Positions 17,810-26,849 of a DNA stretch of 62,929 bases are shown here, one piece after another (position 1 is the first letter of the stretch; every line of letters begins with the position of its first letter). This stretch comes from Gammaproteobacteria bacterium 54_18_T64 (GTDB lineage Bacteria > Pseudomonadota > Gammaproteobacteria > Pseudomonadales > Porticoccaceae). Under the pieces are notes generated by a model. That model had not been told where the DNA came from and made no database searches. It worked only from the letters and a program-made list of their open reading frames with translations. The stretch is from positions 1 to 62,929 of the forward strand of contig MAAU01000012.1 of the NCBI GenBank assembly GCA_002162825.1, given 5' to 3'. The position numbers were made by a program, and so were the translations under genes.

Positions 17810-17828
17810 ATTTACCAGAGGGGTAAAT
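17810..17828 (+). promoter_or_regulatory. Hairpin that covers the ribosome site and first ATG after topA
   Basis: ATTTACC (17810-17816) pairs with GGTAAAT (17822-17828). The right arm ends inside the ATG at 17827 and the loop holds the GAGGGG ribosome site. The hairpin could lower translation of the next gene or end topA mRNA. A second in-frame ATG at 17833 lies outside it. Confidence 0.4.
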
Positions 17829-18336
17829 GAAGATGGCTTATCTAACGTTGGTTAATCAACATTTATCCTCAGCTCGCTTCTTACTTGCCGAGTTAAGGGC
17901 CACCGAACAGTCGGCCCTTACTCTAGGCCGCGCCTTAGAACAAAGTGTCTTACATCTATTAAATAGCGCCTATCTCTGCCAGCTGCGCCATATTGCCGAC
18001 AATTATCAATGCGCAGATGTCGCCGCAATCGGCGATGTTCAGGCCCTGCTCGAGGCTCTTGCTGTTATCGGCACTCCGGCTCCCGAAGCCGCAGAAATTG
18101 CGGTTTTGCTTGACGAAGGTTGGTTGGGAGAAATGTTACAAGCCCTGCAGCAGCTCTGTTTGCCCACTGCCCTTGGCAGTGCTGTCAATATGCTTGCAGT
18201 GGCAAGTCAGTCAGATATTGCCCTGCGTGACGATAGCCAACAACAGCCAGGGCTCAATGCAGATACACTTCAGCACTGGTTGCTCACTCTCGAGGAGTTG
18301 GTGCAACGCCATTGCGAAATGATGGTTGAGTATTAA
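17827..18336 (+). CDS. DUF6586-like hypothetical protein downstream of topA
   Basis: This 169-residue, acidic, all-helical protein has no signal peptide and no catalytic motif. Its position just after topA and its overall look (NQHLSSARFLL at the N-terminus, many Leu/Ala/Gln) match the small protein found at the same place in Pseudomonas (DUF6586). Function is unknown. The ATG at 17827 or the one at 17833 may be used. A hairpin overlaps the first. Confidence 0.65.
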   Translation: MKMAYLTLVNQHLSSARFLLAELRATEQSALTLGRALEQSVLHLLNSAYLCQLRHIADNYQCADVAAIGDVQALLEALAVIGTPAPEAAEIAVLLDEGWLGEMLQALQQLCLPTALGSAVNMLAVASQSDIALRDDSQQQPGLNADTLQHWLLTLEELVQRHCEMMVEY

Positions 18337-18855
18337 TTAATGCTGTATTTCTTTTATTTCTATATAGGGGTGAAAGCTCACTTCGTCACCGTCGATACTG
18401 GTCTGCATACGCTTTTCAAATAGGCGTTCGTCAGCGTTGCGCAAACGCCTTGTCACCTCACGTCCCAGGTTCATTTGCAGTAGGGTAAATTGCTCAAGAT
18501 CTCGATGGTAAATGTTGAGTAAATCCTCGGCGGTGATTTCAATCAATTCCGTTTTTTCGGTACTGATTATCGAGGCGCTACGGGGGAAAAAATCGAACAG
18601 GGCCATCTCGCCAATACAGTCGCCCTGGCTCAATTGCTTGAGTAAATATTTATCACCGTCCCAGTGTTTAATGACGGACATGCGACCGCTTTCGATAATG
18701 TACATTGAGGTGCCCTTGTCGCCCTCGTGAAATAAATAATCACCTTGTTGCACTTGAATGAGTGGAGCTTTCTCGACCAAGCGGGCAATAATGTCTTTGC
18801 GAATAGCGCCAAAGACGGGTACCTGCATTAATAAATCAATTCGTTGCTCGTCCAT
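18337..18855 (-). CDS. Cyclic-nucleotide-binding domain protein without DNA-binding domain
   Basis: The 172 residues are almost entirely one cNMP-binding domain. The phosphate-binding cassette is visible as GDCIGEMALFDFFPRSAS, with the Gly-Glu and Arg expected for ligand contact. No helix-turn-helix follows, only a helical C-terminus (LFEKRMQTS), so this is a stand-alone sensor rather than a Crp-type regulator. It converges on the DUF6586-like gene, with the two stop codons directly abutting. The partner protein is unknown. Confidence 0.85.
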   Translation of the reverse strand: MDEQRIDLLMQVPVFGAIRKDIIARLVEKAPLIQVQQGDYLFHEGDKGTSMYIIESGRMSVIKHWDGDKYLLKQLSQGDCIGEMALFDFFPRSASIISTEKTELIEITAEDLLNIYHRDLEQFTLLQMNLGREVTRRLRNADERLFEKRMQTSIDGDEVSFHPYIEIKEIQH

Positions 18856-18933
18856 TGGGCCGTACCCCCGTTTGGGGCTCGTTGTTTTTATGTGGCTTCG
18901 CTGTGCCTATAGTAGTTTGGAAAGCCGAGCTTT

Positions 18934-18983
18934 GCCCCAACAAAACCCGCGATACGTTGAAGGCACGAGGCCTTTGTTGGGGC
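18934..18983 (-). terminator. 11-bp inverted repeat
   Basis: GCCCCAACAAA (18934-18944) and TTTGTTGGGGC (18973-18983) form a perfect inverted repeat with a 28-base spacer. It sits downstream of the amidohydrolase pseudogene and upstream of the cNMP gene on the minus strand. It may be a terminator stem or an operator. Confidence 0.35.
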
Positions 18984-19040
18984 AGCGAGCGCTTGATTGA
19001 TAAATAAAAATGCCATGTTTTTACTTCGCTCTGGGCCGCT

Positions 19041-20246
19041 TTACCGGCTGGCTTTAGCGCCGCGCAACAATTGACCGGGCAGTGGTCCCTCCGGGTCTAA
19101 TTGATCTTCGTTCTGTTGACGCAGCAGTGTGCCGTTAACGATGACCGCTTCGATGCCAAAGGCTTCGGCAATTAGGCGGTCCTGGCCTGCGGGCTGGTCA
19201 TAAACCCGCTGCAGTTTTCCACAGTGAACGTTTTTTGGGTCGATGATAAGGACATTGGCGGGGCGACCCACTTTTAACAGACCGCGATCGCTAATGCCGA
19301 ATACTTGAGCAGGGCGCGAGCTGAGCATGCGAATGCCCTCTTCGAAGGCAATGACTTGTTTTTCCCGTACCCAGTGGCCGAGTAAATAGGTTGGCAAACC
19401 GGCATCGCAAAGTTGACTGGCGTGGGTGCCGGCATTGGAAAGACCGACCACGGTATTTTTATCGGTGATTAGTTTTTCCACTCCGTCTTCATCGGCATTC
19501 GCCACGGGCATACGAAAGCGGGCCTCGAGATCATTCTCCAGCGCCAGGTCAAAGCCGAGATCCATCGTATGTATACCCAGCTCAGTGGCGACGTCGATGA
19601 CGGTGCGCTCCTCGTATTCAGGTTTACTGGGACAGCTGGAAATCAGTGAGTTCTCCCAGGCGATGCGGAAGGAGGGTCGCACATTGTCCATTTTGGTTTT
19701 ACCGCAGTGCGGAATTCACCATCTCCATAGAGCACTTTTTTGCCGGCAAAGTCGCTGCTCGATATGGGCTTGAATACCGCTAGGGCTTCAAACGGGAAGG
19801 GCTCCTTAAACTGGAACTCAAAACATAGAGGCCGTGGGGTCACCTGGGGCACTATGGCCAGGCCTTGCTCGGCGAGTTCCCTTGAGCGCTGCTGCTGGGC
19901 GACGTGGGCATCGGGTGAGGCCATGCCGGCGAGCATTGCCGTCCAGCTGATGGTCATACCGTATTTGCGGGTGAGGTCTTCGTATTCATCTAACCAGAAG
20001 CCCTTGCCGGCGGTGACCTGCATTACCAGGGTTGAGGCCAGACTCTCCAGCTCGTCCAGAGAGGCTATGCGGCTGGTACAGGCTTACCCTTAAACCCGAC
20101 ATGGGTCGGTGACTTGGAGGTAACGAAACCGAGGGCCACACCTAAGGCGACGATTTGCCGTCTTCAATGCTGATATCACCGGGGTAGGCCAGTTGGCCAC
20201 TACCGTCGACAATACTGCCGCCAGTGATTTTTATATCGTAATCTAT
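19041..20246 (-). pseudogene. Broken N-acyl-D-amino-acid deacylase (D-aminoacylase-type amidohydrolase)
   Basis: Recognisable pieces lie in order on the minus strand but in different frames. The N-terminal strand (DIKITGGSIVDGSG) is near 20200-20243. LGFVTSKSPTHVG is near 20110-20150. TSRIASLDELESLAS and the middle domain run from about 20080 to 19690. The C-terminal part (MDNVRPSFRIAWE, then GLSNAGTHASQ and VLIIDP) runs from about 19691 to 19041. Lesions: the expected start codon reads ATA (20244-20246), there is a frame change near 20170 followed by loss of much of the N-terminal barrel, and there are further frame changes near 20080 and near 19690. The intact family hydrolyses N-acyl-D-amino acids. 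It lies downstream of another amidohydrolase in the same direction, so it probably belonged to that operon. Confidence 0.82.
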
Positions 20247-20334
20247 TGTGCTTTACAAAAAGACAAGACCCGACAAGCTCGCGCTATGCCGGGTGTTGTT
20301 TAAGCCCTTATTTAGCTTTTTGGCTGCGGTGTTA

Positions 20335-21447
20335 TTAGATGGGCAGGTTGTAACACTGGCTGACATTGTCGTGCAGAATCCAGTCCTTTTCCTGCTGGTT
20401 CATGTCCTTGGTGTGTTCCTCCAAAATACTTTGAGACCAGGGCCAGGTCGAATCACTGTGGGGGAAGTCATTGGCCCACATCAGCCGCTGGGGGTTCATT
20501 TCATTACGATGCTTGAAGGCCGTCCAGTCGTCCTGGAAGGTCAGATAGATATTGTTAAGAAAGTACTCGCTGGGCATTTTTTCTAAGGGTGGTGCCTTCA
20601 TCCAATAACGGTGACGGTCGTAGGCATGGTCCATGCGATAGATGAAGTGGGGTACCCAGCCGGCATCGGCTTCGGCACAGACCACCTTTAATTCGGGGTG
20701 GCGTTCAAACACTCCACCAAATACGAAGGTGCCCAGTATGTCCTGACAGCCACGCATAATACCGAGGAAGCTGTTAATTTTCGGTCCGCGCTGAGCTTTT
20801 AATTGATCGGCCTTGGAGGTGAGGATGTGGAAGGACAGGGGCATATCCATATCCACGGCCGCTTCCCAAAGGGGGTCGTACATGGGGTCGTGGTAATCGG
20901 CCTCGGGTGGATTGCCGGTCATCATTACGCCGACAAAGCCTCGTTTCTTGGCGTCCTCGATTTCTTTAATGCCTTCTTCAACGGTACGCAGAGCCACTTG
21001 ACCGAGGCCGAAGAGACGGTTTTCGGGTGCGTTGCCGACGTACTCTTCGAGCCAGCGGTTATAGGCCGTAAAGCAGGCGTATTGATAGTTGGTGTCGGGG
21101 TGGTTGCAGAGCATCATGCCGACGGTGGGGTAGATGATTTCGGCCGCCACACCGTCGGTGTCCTGGTCGGCAACACGGTGGGTGGCATCCCAGGAACTTC
21201 TCGGCAGCTCGTCGAAGCTGACGCCACTGGCGGTGAGTTCGGAAGGTTTTTTGCCCGCTGCGGCAATTAAACCCATGGGAATAGGCTGGTCGAGACCATC
21301 GATCACAAAGACATCACCGTATTTCGGATGTACTTCAATGTGAGGAGCGCGGTCTTTAAAACTGGGTTCAATGTAATCGAGATAACAATTGGGCGGTTCG
21401 GCGATATGGGAATCGGCGGAAATAATGGGTTTATTGGTGGTGCTCAT
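20335..21447 (-). CDS. Amidohydrolase-2 family metal-dependent hydrolase
   Basis: This 370-residue protein has the amidohydrolase-2 (ACMSD-like) barrel. It shows an N-terminal metal motif ISADSHIAEP, an internal GVMMTGNPP strand, LSFHILTS with a ligand His, and the C-terminal MWANDFPHSDSTWP with the catalytic Asp. Relatives act as decarboxylases or hydrolases on aromatic or lactone substrates; the substrate here is not known. The ATG at 21447 starts MSTTNKPIISADSH. The gene just downstream is a broken D-aminoacylase. Confidence 0.85.
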   Translation of the reverse strand: MSTTNKPIISADSHIAEPPNCYLDYIEPSFKDRAPHIEVHPKYGDVFVIDGLDQPIPMGLIAAAGKKPSELTASGVSFDELPRSSWDATHRVADQDTDGVAAEIIYPTVGMMLCNHPDTNYQYACFTAYNRWLEEYVGNAPENRLFGLGQVALRTVEEGIKEIEDAKKRGFVGVMMTGNPPEADYHDPMYDPLWEAAVDMDMPLSFHILTSKADQLKAQRGPKINSFLGIMRGCQDILGTFVFGGVFERHPELKVVCAEADAGWVPHFIYRMDHAYDRHRYWMKAPPLEKMPSEYFLNNIYLTFQDDWTAFKHRNEMNPQRLMWANDFPHSDSTWPWSQSILEEHTKDMNQQEKDWILHDNVSQCYNLPI

Positions 21448-21642
21448 GGCAAGGCCTCTCTATTAATGGATTTTTATAATTTATAAGTTTTTATATCCCC
21501 GGCGTTTATTAATTCTTATCGCAAAGGGGAATAGAGCCTTAGACAGTTAAGCGGAAATAAGGATAAATTGCTACCTGCAGGGTGGCGCTGCGTTGATCCG
21601 CTGGGGCCGTCGATGACAGCGGAGCTTGCTGGCGAGTTAAAT

Positions 21643-23691
21643 TTATATTTTGCGTCGTTTCAGGTCGCGAATAATGAAGCGCGCGGGATGGAGTGCCATC
21701 AGTAAGTCCCGTTCCAGGGCGGGCGGTTCGCCATTGATTTGGCTGGCCAATAATTCCGCGCCAAGTGGTGCATAGCTTAGGCCGCGGGAGCCCAGACCAC
21801 AGTGAATATAGAGCCCCGGCCAGTACTGCCCCAGAGTGGGGATGTTAGTACTGGCATCGCGACGTAGATCGGCATAATCCTCAAGGAAGGCCGCGTAGTT
21901 GGGTGCCGGCCCAATAAGAGGTAGGTAGTCGAGAGTGGTACAGCGCAGGGCGGCGCGGCCACTGAGCTTTTCAGCTGCGGGTAGTTGTAGCGCCCTTGTC
22001 AGACCGGCTGCGGTTTTTTCCAGCAAAGCGATATTGTGTTGATGATCCTCCACGCGAGTTTCAAGACTGGTGTCGTTGAGGTTATAGCTAGCACCAAAGG
22101 TATATTGGCCCTGACTACTGGGCGCGATATAGCCAGCGCCGCAGAGTACGGTCTCAAGTTGTCGGGGTGGTGTCGTGCCCTTGTGACTGGGGGCAATGGA
22201 GATTTGGCCGCGAATGGCTTTCAGGGGCAGGTGATCCACCTGGCTAAATTGTTTCATCGATGTGCTGGCGGCGAGTACCACGGTGTCGGCGCGGGCGACG
22301 TCACTTTGCTGGGCACTGCTCAATTGCCAATTCGAAGTGCTGGTGTCGTAAGTCAGAGCGCTAATATTGGCTCGCTCTAACTGAATCAGCGGATGGTTGA
22401 GTAGGGCACGGCAAACTTGGGGCGGATTAATCCAGCCGAGTTGTGGGTAGTAGAGGCCGATAGCGGCGTCAATTTCAAGGCCGGAAATTTGTTCTATGGC
22501 CTTTTTGTCGAGCCTTTGAATAAAGCCATGTTGGTCTTTGAAATTATTGGCAATGGTATTAAAGGCAGCCCTTTCCTTTTCACTGTCTGGCAGTACCAAC
22601 ACGCCGCACTGTTGCCCGTATGCAATGGCTTGAGGCGAGCTGTGCCAGAAGTGGTGATAGTAGCGGCTGGCAAATTGAAGGGCCGCTAGATTGATGCGGC
22701 TGAGGGGAGAAGACTGGGGTGAGAGCTTGGGGTAAATAATGCCCTGGGGATTGCCTGAACCCTCGCTGGCGGGTATGCCGTGTCGCTCGTACACTGTCAC
22801 CCGCCAACCGCGTTGTGCCAGTGCCGCTGCGGTGGTGCAAGCGGCGATGCCGCCACCGACAATGGCTGCATGTCTCGAGGGTGAGCGCTGGGTTGTGGCG
22901 CTGATATGCCAGGGTGGTTGATGACGTGTTTTACGCTTGTGCTGAGGAGGCCTGGGCTCTGCTGCGTTGTTTTGATCCACTGTTTTGGGTGCCCGCCACG
23001 AGCCGTAAAACAGGTCTTGTTTGCTGTCTGTGGGGGACGCTTTTTTAAGATCAAAGCCAATGGCTTGTAGCCGTTGCTGGCTGGACTCGTCGGCAGCCAA
23101 ACTGACCAAGGTGCTGTTGGTATTACTGAGATGTCTGATATGTTCAAACAGCGTTGTATGTACCGAGATAGGCAGGAACCAGGCATCGACACTAAAGTCT
23201 TGAATAGCCGCAGTACCGGGGTGGAGGCTGGGTCTTAGTTGCACCAGGCCACCTTCCGAACTGCTGTCGGTATCGACAACGATGAGTGTTAGGCAAATAC
23301 GTTGTCCGGCCAAAAAAAGGCGGTGGAAGCCCGGACTCAGGACGGGGTAGTTAGCAATGAGCTCATCGGCCAGCTCATTATTTGGCGAGCCTTGTTGTAG
23401 AGCATCCTGTAGATCGGCTTTACAAAGAGGCGCTGGGTCAAGGGCAATAAAATGCAGTTTTGCCTTGGCCGGCGCACATCGTAGCCAAAGCTCGGCGGCC
23501 GCCAAAAAATTCTGCCCCGCAGTAAAATCGGTTTCGACAATCACAAAACTGTTGTTGCTATGTTGGTCGAGCGCCTGCCAACGTTGACCCAACTTGTTGT
23601 ATCTGAGCAGTGGGTTTTCAGCCCCGGTGGTGTTGGGGTAGTGATGCTCTGCCAGTTGAGCAGGACTGAGCGCCGTCAGTTTTGGACTCAT
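21643..23691 (-). CDS. mnmC: MnmC-like tRNA wobble-uridine enzyme with degenerate methyltransferase half
   Basis: MnmC converts cmnm5(s2)U34 to nm5U through a C-terminal FAD oxidase, and then to mnm5U through an N-terminal methyltransferase. The C-terminal half is intact: HAAIVGGGIAACTTAAAL (dinucleotide motif about 279-284), SGNPQGIIYPKLSP, and ALRCTTLDYLPLIG. The N-terminal half is still collinear, with ETDFTAGQNFL at 53-63, FIALDPAPL at 81-89 and VDAWFLP at 168-174. However, the SAM-binding GFGTGLNF has become DFTAGQNF, and the catalytic DGFAPAKNPDMW segment after DAWFL is absent. It overlaps the LysR gene upstream by 4 bases (ATGA), so the two are co-transcribed. Confidence 0.88.
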   Translation of the reverse strand: MSPKLTALSPAQLAEHHYPNTTGAENPLLRYNKLGQRWQALDQHSNNSFVIVETDFTAGQNFLAAAELWLRCAPAKAKLHFIALDPAPLCKADLQDALQQGSPNNELADELIANYPVLSPGFHRLFLAGQRICLTLIVVDTDSSSEGGLVQLRPSLHPGTAAIQDFSVDAWFLPISVHTTLFEHIRHLSNTNSTLVSLAADESSQQRLQAIGFDLKKASPTDSKQDLFYGSWRAPKTVDQNNAAEPRPPQHKRKTRHQPPWHISATTQRSPSRHAAIVGGGIAACTTAAALAQRGWRVTVYERHGIPASEGSGNPQGIIYPKLSPQSSPLSRINLAALQFASRYYHHFWHSSPQAIAYGQQCGVLVLPDSEKERAAFNTIANNFKDQHGFIQRLDKKAIEQISGLEIDAAIGLYYPQLGWINPPQVCRALLNHPLIQLERANISALTYDTSTSNWQLSSAQQSDVARADTVVLAASTSMKQFSQVDHLPLKAIRGQISIAPSHKGTTPPRQLETVLCGAGYIAPSSQGQYTFGASYNLNDTSLETRVEDHQHNIALLEKTAAGLTRALQLPAAEKLSGRAALRCTTLDYLPLIGPAPNYAAFLEDYADLRRDASTNIPTLGQYWPGLYIHCGLGSRGLSYAPLGAELLASQINGEPPALERDLLMALHPARFIIRDLKRRKI

Positions 23692-24569
23692 TGGCTGCCA
23701 CTGCTGTCGTTGCGAAGGAGTTGGATAAAGGCCTCGGCGGCATTCGAGAGGCTTCGATTCTGGTGGTGGATGTAGCCCAGAGTGCGCTCGAGGGCGAGGC
23801 CCTGGCAGCGCAGTTGCCGCAGGCTGTCGTCGATCATAATGGCCGGTAGCATACTCCAGCCGAGCCCCACCGAGACCATCATTTTAATGGTCTCCAAATA
23901 GTTGGTGGCGATGCTGGTCGAGAGCTGATGTTCCCCCTGGTCAAAGAACTGTTTGATCTTGCGCCCCGTATAGGTCGACAGGTCGGGCAGGATGGCTGGG
24001 TAGTTACTGAGCCTGGTAACGTCGAGTCCGGCGACTTGCGTAAGAGGGTGGTCGGGGGCCACTACCAATTGCAAGTGATCCCGCCACAGAGGGAAGGCTT
24101 GTAAGCTGGGGTGTTGCTCGGGGGCGAGGGTAATCACGGCTATTTCGAAGCGCCCCTGGCGCACCGCCTCATAGGCAGTCTCCGACTCCATGAAATCAAT
24201 ATCGACCCGGACTTTGGGGTGGCGTGTGGTGAAGTCCTTCAGCACCGGAGGCAAGCGGTGCAGGCCAATATGATGACTGATGGCCAGGCGCAAGTTACCA
24301 GCTACCGTCCCTGAAAGATCACGAATGCTCTGGCGGGTCTCCTCAACGCTGAGCAGTATATTGCGCGCTCGCGGTAGTAGGGCTGTACCGGCCTCGGTAA
24401 GGCTGACGTTGCGGGCAATGCGATCAAACAGGCGGCAGTCGAGTTGCTGTTCGAGCTGAGCGATACGTTTGCTGACGGCGGGCTGGGTTAAATGTACACG
24501 CTCGGCGGCGAGGGAAAATGAGCCGCTTTCTACGACGGCAATGAAGGCTTCAAGTAGCTGTGTGTCCAT
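23688..24569 (-). CDS. LysR-family transcriptional regulator divergent from leuC
   Basis: This 293-residue LysR protein starts MDTQLLEAFIAVVESGSFS, with the winged helix-turn-helix in residues 5-60 (AAERVHLTQPAVSKRIAQLE). A substrate-binding domain follows. The start at 24569 is chosen because it begins at the conserved helix; a longer in-frame reading would extend into the leuC promoter region. In Pseudomonas a LysR gene occupies the same place next to leuC. The shared gap contains inverted repeats that fit LysR operators (24602-24654). The effector is unknown. Confidence 0.9.
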   Translation of the reverse strand: MDTQLLEAFIAVVESGSFSLAAERVHLTQPAVSKRIAQLEQQLDCRLFDRIARNVSLTEAGTALLPRARNILLSVEETRQSIRDLSGTVAGNLRLAISHHIGLHRLPPVLKDFTTRHPKVRVDIDFMESETAYEAVRQGRFEIAVITLAPEQHPSLQAFPLWRDHLQLVVAPDHPLTQVAGLDVTRLSNYPAILPDLSTYTGRKIKQFFDQGEHQLSTSIATNYLETIKMMVSVGLGWSMLPAIMIDDSLRQLRCQGLALERTLGYIHHQNRSLSNAAEAFIQLLRNDSSGSQ

Positions 24570-24601
24570 TTTTATCCTGGCAAACTCATCTTTAACTTCG
24601 C

Positions 24602-24654
24602 ATTCCAGTTTGGAATCCAAATAATAAAAATTATAAATTTGTTTTATTTGGATT
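24602..24654. promoter_or_regulatory. Candidate LysR operator region upstream of leuC
   Basis: Two nested inverted repeats lie in the divergent gap. ATTCCA-N3-TGGAAT (24602-24616) contains TTCCAGTTTGGAA, an exact T-N11-A LysR box. AATCCAAATAA (24614-24624) pairs with TTATTTGGATT (24644-24654). The AT-rich centre may hold the promoters of both genes. Confidence 0.5.
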
Positions 24655-24696
24655 GCGACCCTAAAATTCACCCAACGCAAACAGATGGAGAGAGCA

Positions 24697-26133
24697 ATGG
24701 CTGGCCTTACCTTATATGACAAACTCTGGGATTCTCACCTGGTGAAGCAGCGTGACGATGGCTCGGCCCTGCTTTATATCGATCGGCATTTGCTGCACGA
24801 GGTGACCTCGCCCCAGGCCTTTGAAGGCCTGCGTAATGCCGGTCGCAAACCCTGGCGCATCGACGCCAACCTGGCGACGGCCGATCACAACGTGCCGACC
24901 ACCACCAGTGAGCGCGCCGGCGGCATTGCCGGCATCACCGACAAGGTGGCGCGCATTCAGGTACAGACCCTCGATGATAACTGCGAGGCCTTTGGTATTA
25001 CCGAATACAAAATGAATGATGCCGGTCAGGGCATCGTCCATGTGATTGGCCCGGAGCAGGGTGCGACCTTGCCGGGTATGACGGTCGTTTGTGGTGATTC
25101 TCATACGGCCACCCACGGTGCCCTCGGCGCCCTGGCCCACGGTATCGGTACTTCGGAAGTCGAGCATGTATTGGCCAGCCAGTGTCTGGTGGCGAAGAAA
25201 ATGAAGAATATGCTGGTGCGGGTTGATGGTGAACTTGGTCTCGGCGTGACGGCAAAAGACGTGGTGCTGGCGGTGATCGCCCGGCTCGGTACGGCCGGGG
25301 GTACCGGTTATGCTATTGAATTCGGCGGTGAAGTCTTTCGCAGCATGTCGATGGAAGGGCGCATGACGGTCTGTAATATGGCCATCGAAGCCGGTGCTCG
25401 GGTGGGCATGGTCGGCGTCGATGACATCACTATCGACTACGTTAAAGGTCGCAAGTTCGCCCCTACCGGTGAATTGTGGCAGCGGGCCGTGGCCAATTGG
25501 CAGACCTTGCACAGCGATGAGGATGCGGTGTTTGATGCCGTGGTTGAATTTCAGGGCGAGGCTATCCAGCCCCAGGTGAGCTGGGGAACTTCCCCGGAAA
25601 TGGTCTTGCCGGTGAATGCCGTGGTGCCCGATCCCGAGCAAATGGCAGACCCAGTGAAGCGCGAGGGCGCCAGTCGGGCGCTGAGTTATATGGGTCTCAA
25701 CGTCGGGCAGAAGCTGACCGATATTAAGGTCGATAGGGTTTTTATCGGCTCCTGCACCAATTCGCGGATTGAAGATCTGCGCGCTGCCGCCGCCGTGGCG
25801 AAGGGTCGCAAGGTCGCCGCCAATGTGAAGCAGGTCTTGATTGTGCCCGGTTCCCAGGCGGTCAAGGTTCAGGCGGAAGAAGAGCAGCTTGACCAGATCT
25901 TTATTGCAGCGGGTATGGAGTGGCGCGAGCCCGGTTGCTCCATGTGTTTGGCCATGAATGCCGATAAGTTGGGTGCCGGTGAGCACTGTGCATCGACTTC
26001 GAATCGCAACTTCGAGGGGCGCCAGGGCAATGGTGGTAGAACCCATTTGGTGAGCCCGGCAATGGCTGCTGCCGCTGCGGTGGCTGGGCATTTTGTGGAT
26101 GTGCGTGAATTGATGTCGGCTGAGACGGCCTGA
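24697..26133 (+). CDS. leuC: 3-isopropylmalate dehydratase large subunit
   Basis: With LeuD this enzyme isomerises 2- to 3-isopropylmalate in leucine synthesis, using a 4Fe-4S cluster. Cluster ligands are visible in FIGSCTNSR and in CSMCLAMN. Other family motifs are [21 protein letters not shown] and the C-terminal [10 protein letters not shown]. The length of 478 residues is typical. The ATG at 24697 follows a GGAGAG ribosome site, and the earlier in-frame ATG at 24685 lies upstream of it. leuD follows after six bases. Confidence 0.97.
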   Translation: MAGLTLYDKLWDSHLVKQRDDGSALLYIDRHLLHEVTSPQAFEGLRNAGRKPWRIDANLATADHNVPTTTSERAGGIAGITDKVARIQVQTLDDNCEAFGITEYKMNDAGQGIVHVIGPEQGATLPGMTVVCGDSHTATHGALGALAHGIGTSEVEHVLASQCLVAKKMKNMLVRVDGELGLGVTAKDVVLAVIARLGTAGGTGYAIEFGGEVFRSMSMEGRMTVCNMAIEAGARVGMVGVDDITIDYVKGRKFAPTGELWQRAVANWQTLHSDEDAVFDAVVEFQGEAIQPQVSWGTSPEMVLPVNAVVPDPEQMADPVKREGASRALSYMGLNVGQKLTDIKVDRVFIGSCTNSRIEDLRAAAAVAKGRKVAANVKQVLIVPGSQAVKVQAEEEQLDQIFIAAGMEWREPGCSMCLAMNADKLGAGEHCASTSNRNFEGRQGNGGRTHLVSPAMAAAAAVAGHFVDVRELMSAETA

Positions 26134-26139
26134 GGACGA

Positions 26140-26787
26140 ATGATGAAGAGTTTTAAGCAACACAGCGGCCTCGTGGCCCCGATGGATCGTGCCAATGTCG
26201 ATACCGACATGATTATTCCCAAGCAGTTTTTGAAGTCGATTAAGCGCAGTGGCTTTGGCCCGAATTTGTTCGACGAGTTGCGCTATCTGGATGAGGGCTT
26301 TCCCGATCAGGACAATAGCCAGCGGCCCCTGAATATGGACTTCCCCCTCAATCAGTCGCGTTTCAAGGGCGCTTCGATTTTGCTGGCGCGAGAAAATTTT
26401 GGTTGTGGCTCGAGCCGTGAACACGCGCCCTGGGCTCTCGATGACTATGGTTTTCGCGTGGTTATTGCCTCCAGCTTTGCTGATATTTTCTACAATAACT
26501 GCTTTAAGAATGGTTTGTTACCCATTGTTTTATCAAAAGATCTTGTCGAAAGTTTGTTTCTCGCTCTGGATGCCAATGAGGGCTACGAACTTCTGGTTGA
26601 TCTCGAGCAACAGAGCATTAGCCTACCCGATGGCACCAATCTGAGTTTTGATATCGATGCCTTTTATAAACAGTGTTTATTGGAGGGACTCGATGAAATT
26701 GGTTTGACCCTGCAGGACGCCGCAACGATCTCTACTTTCGAGCGCCAGTGGCGTCAAGATAGCCCCTGGTTATTTGATGCACTATAG
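26140..26787 (+). CDS. leuD: 3-isopropylmalate dehydratase small subunit
   Basis: This is the swivelling small subunit of the LeuCD isomerase, 215 residues. Conserved segments are [31 protein letters not shown] and [17 protein letters not shown]. The start is one of two adjacent ATGs after a GGACGA site, translationally close to leuC. In Pseudomonas leuB follows, but here the next gene is asd, 62 bases downstream. Confidence 0.96.
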   Translation: MMKSFKQHSGLVAPMDRANVDTDMIIPKQFLKSIKRSGFGPNLFDELRYLDEGFPDQDNSQRPLNMDFPLNQSRFKGASILLARENFGCGSSREHAPWALDDYGFRVVIASSFADIFYNNCFKNGLLPIVLSKDLVESLFLALDANEGYELLVDLEQQSISLPDGTNLSFDIDAFYKQCLLEGLDEIGLTLQDAATISTFERQWRQDSPWLFDAL

Positions 26788-26849
26788 CTCAAGTAAACTT
26801 TAAGTAATCTCTGTAACCTATTGTTAATTAGTTGTTTGGTGGTTTAAGT

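Noticed and set aside
24712-26424. 570-codon open frame on the minus strand opposite leuC and the start of leuD
   Set aside because: It is a mirror of GC-rich codon usage in leuC. The translation is rich in His and Ile and lacks any family motif, while leuC is complete on the plus strand.
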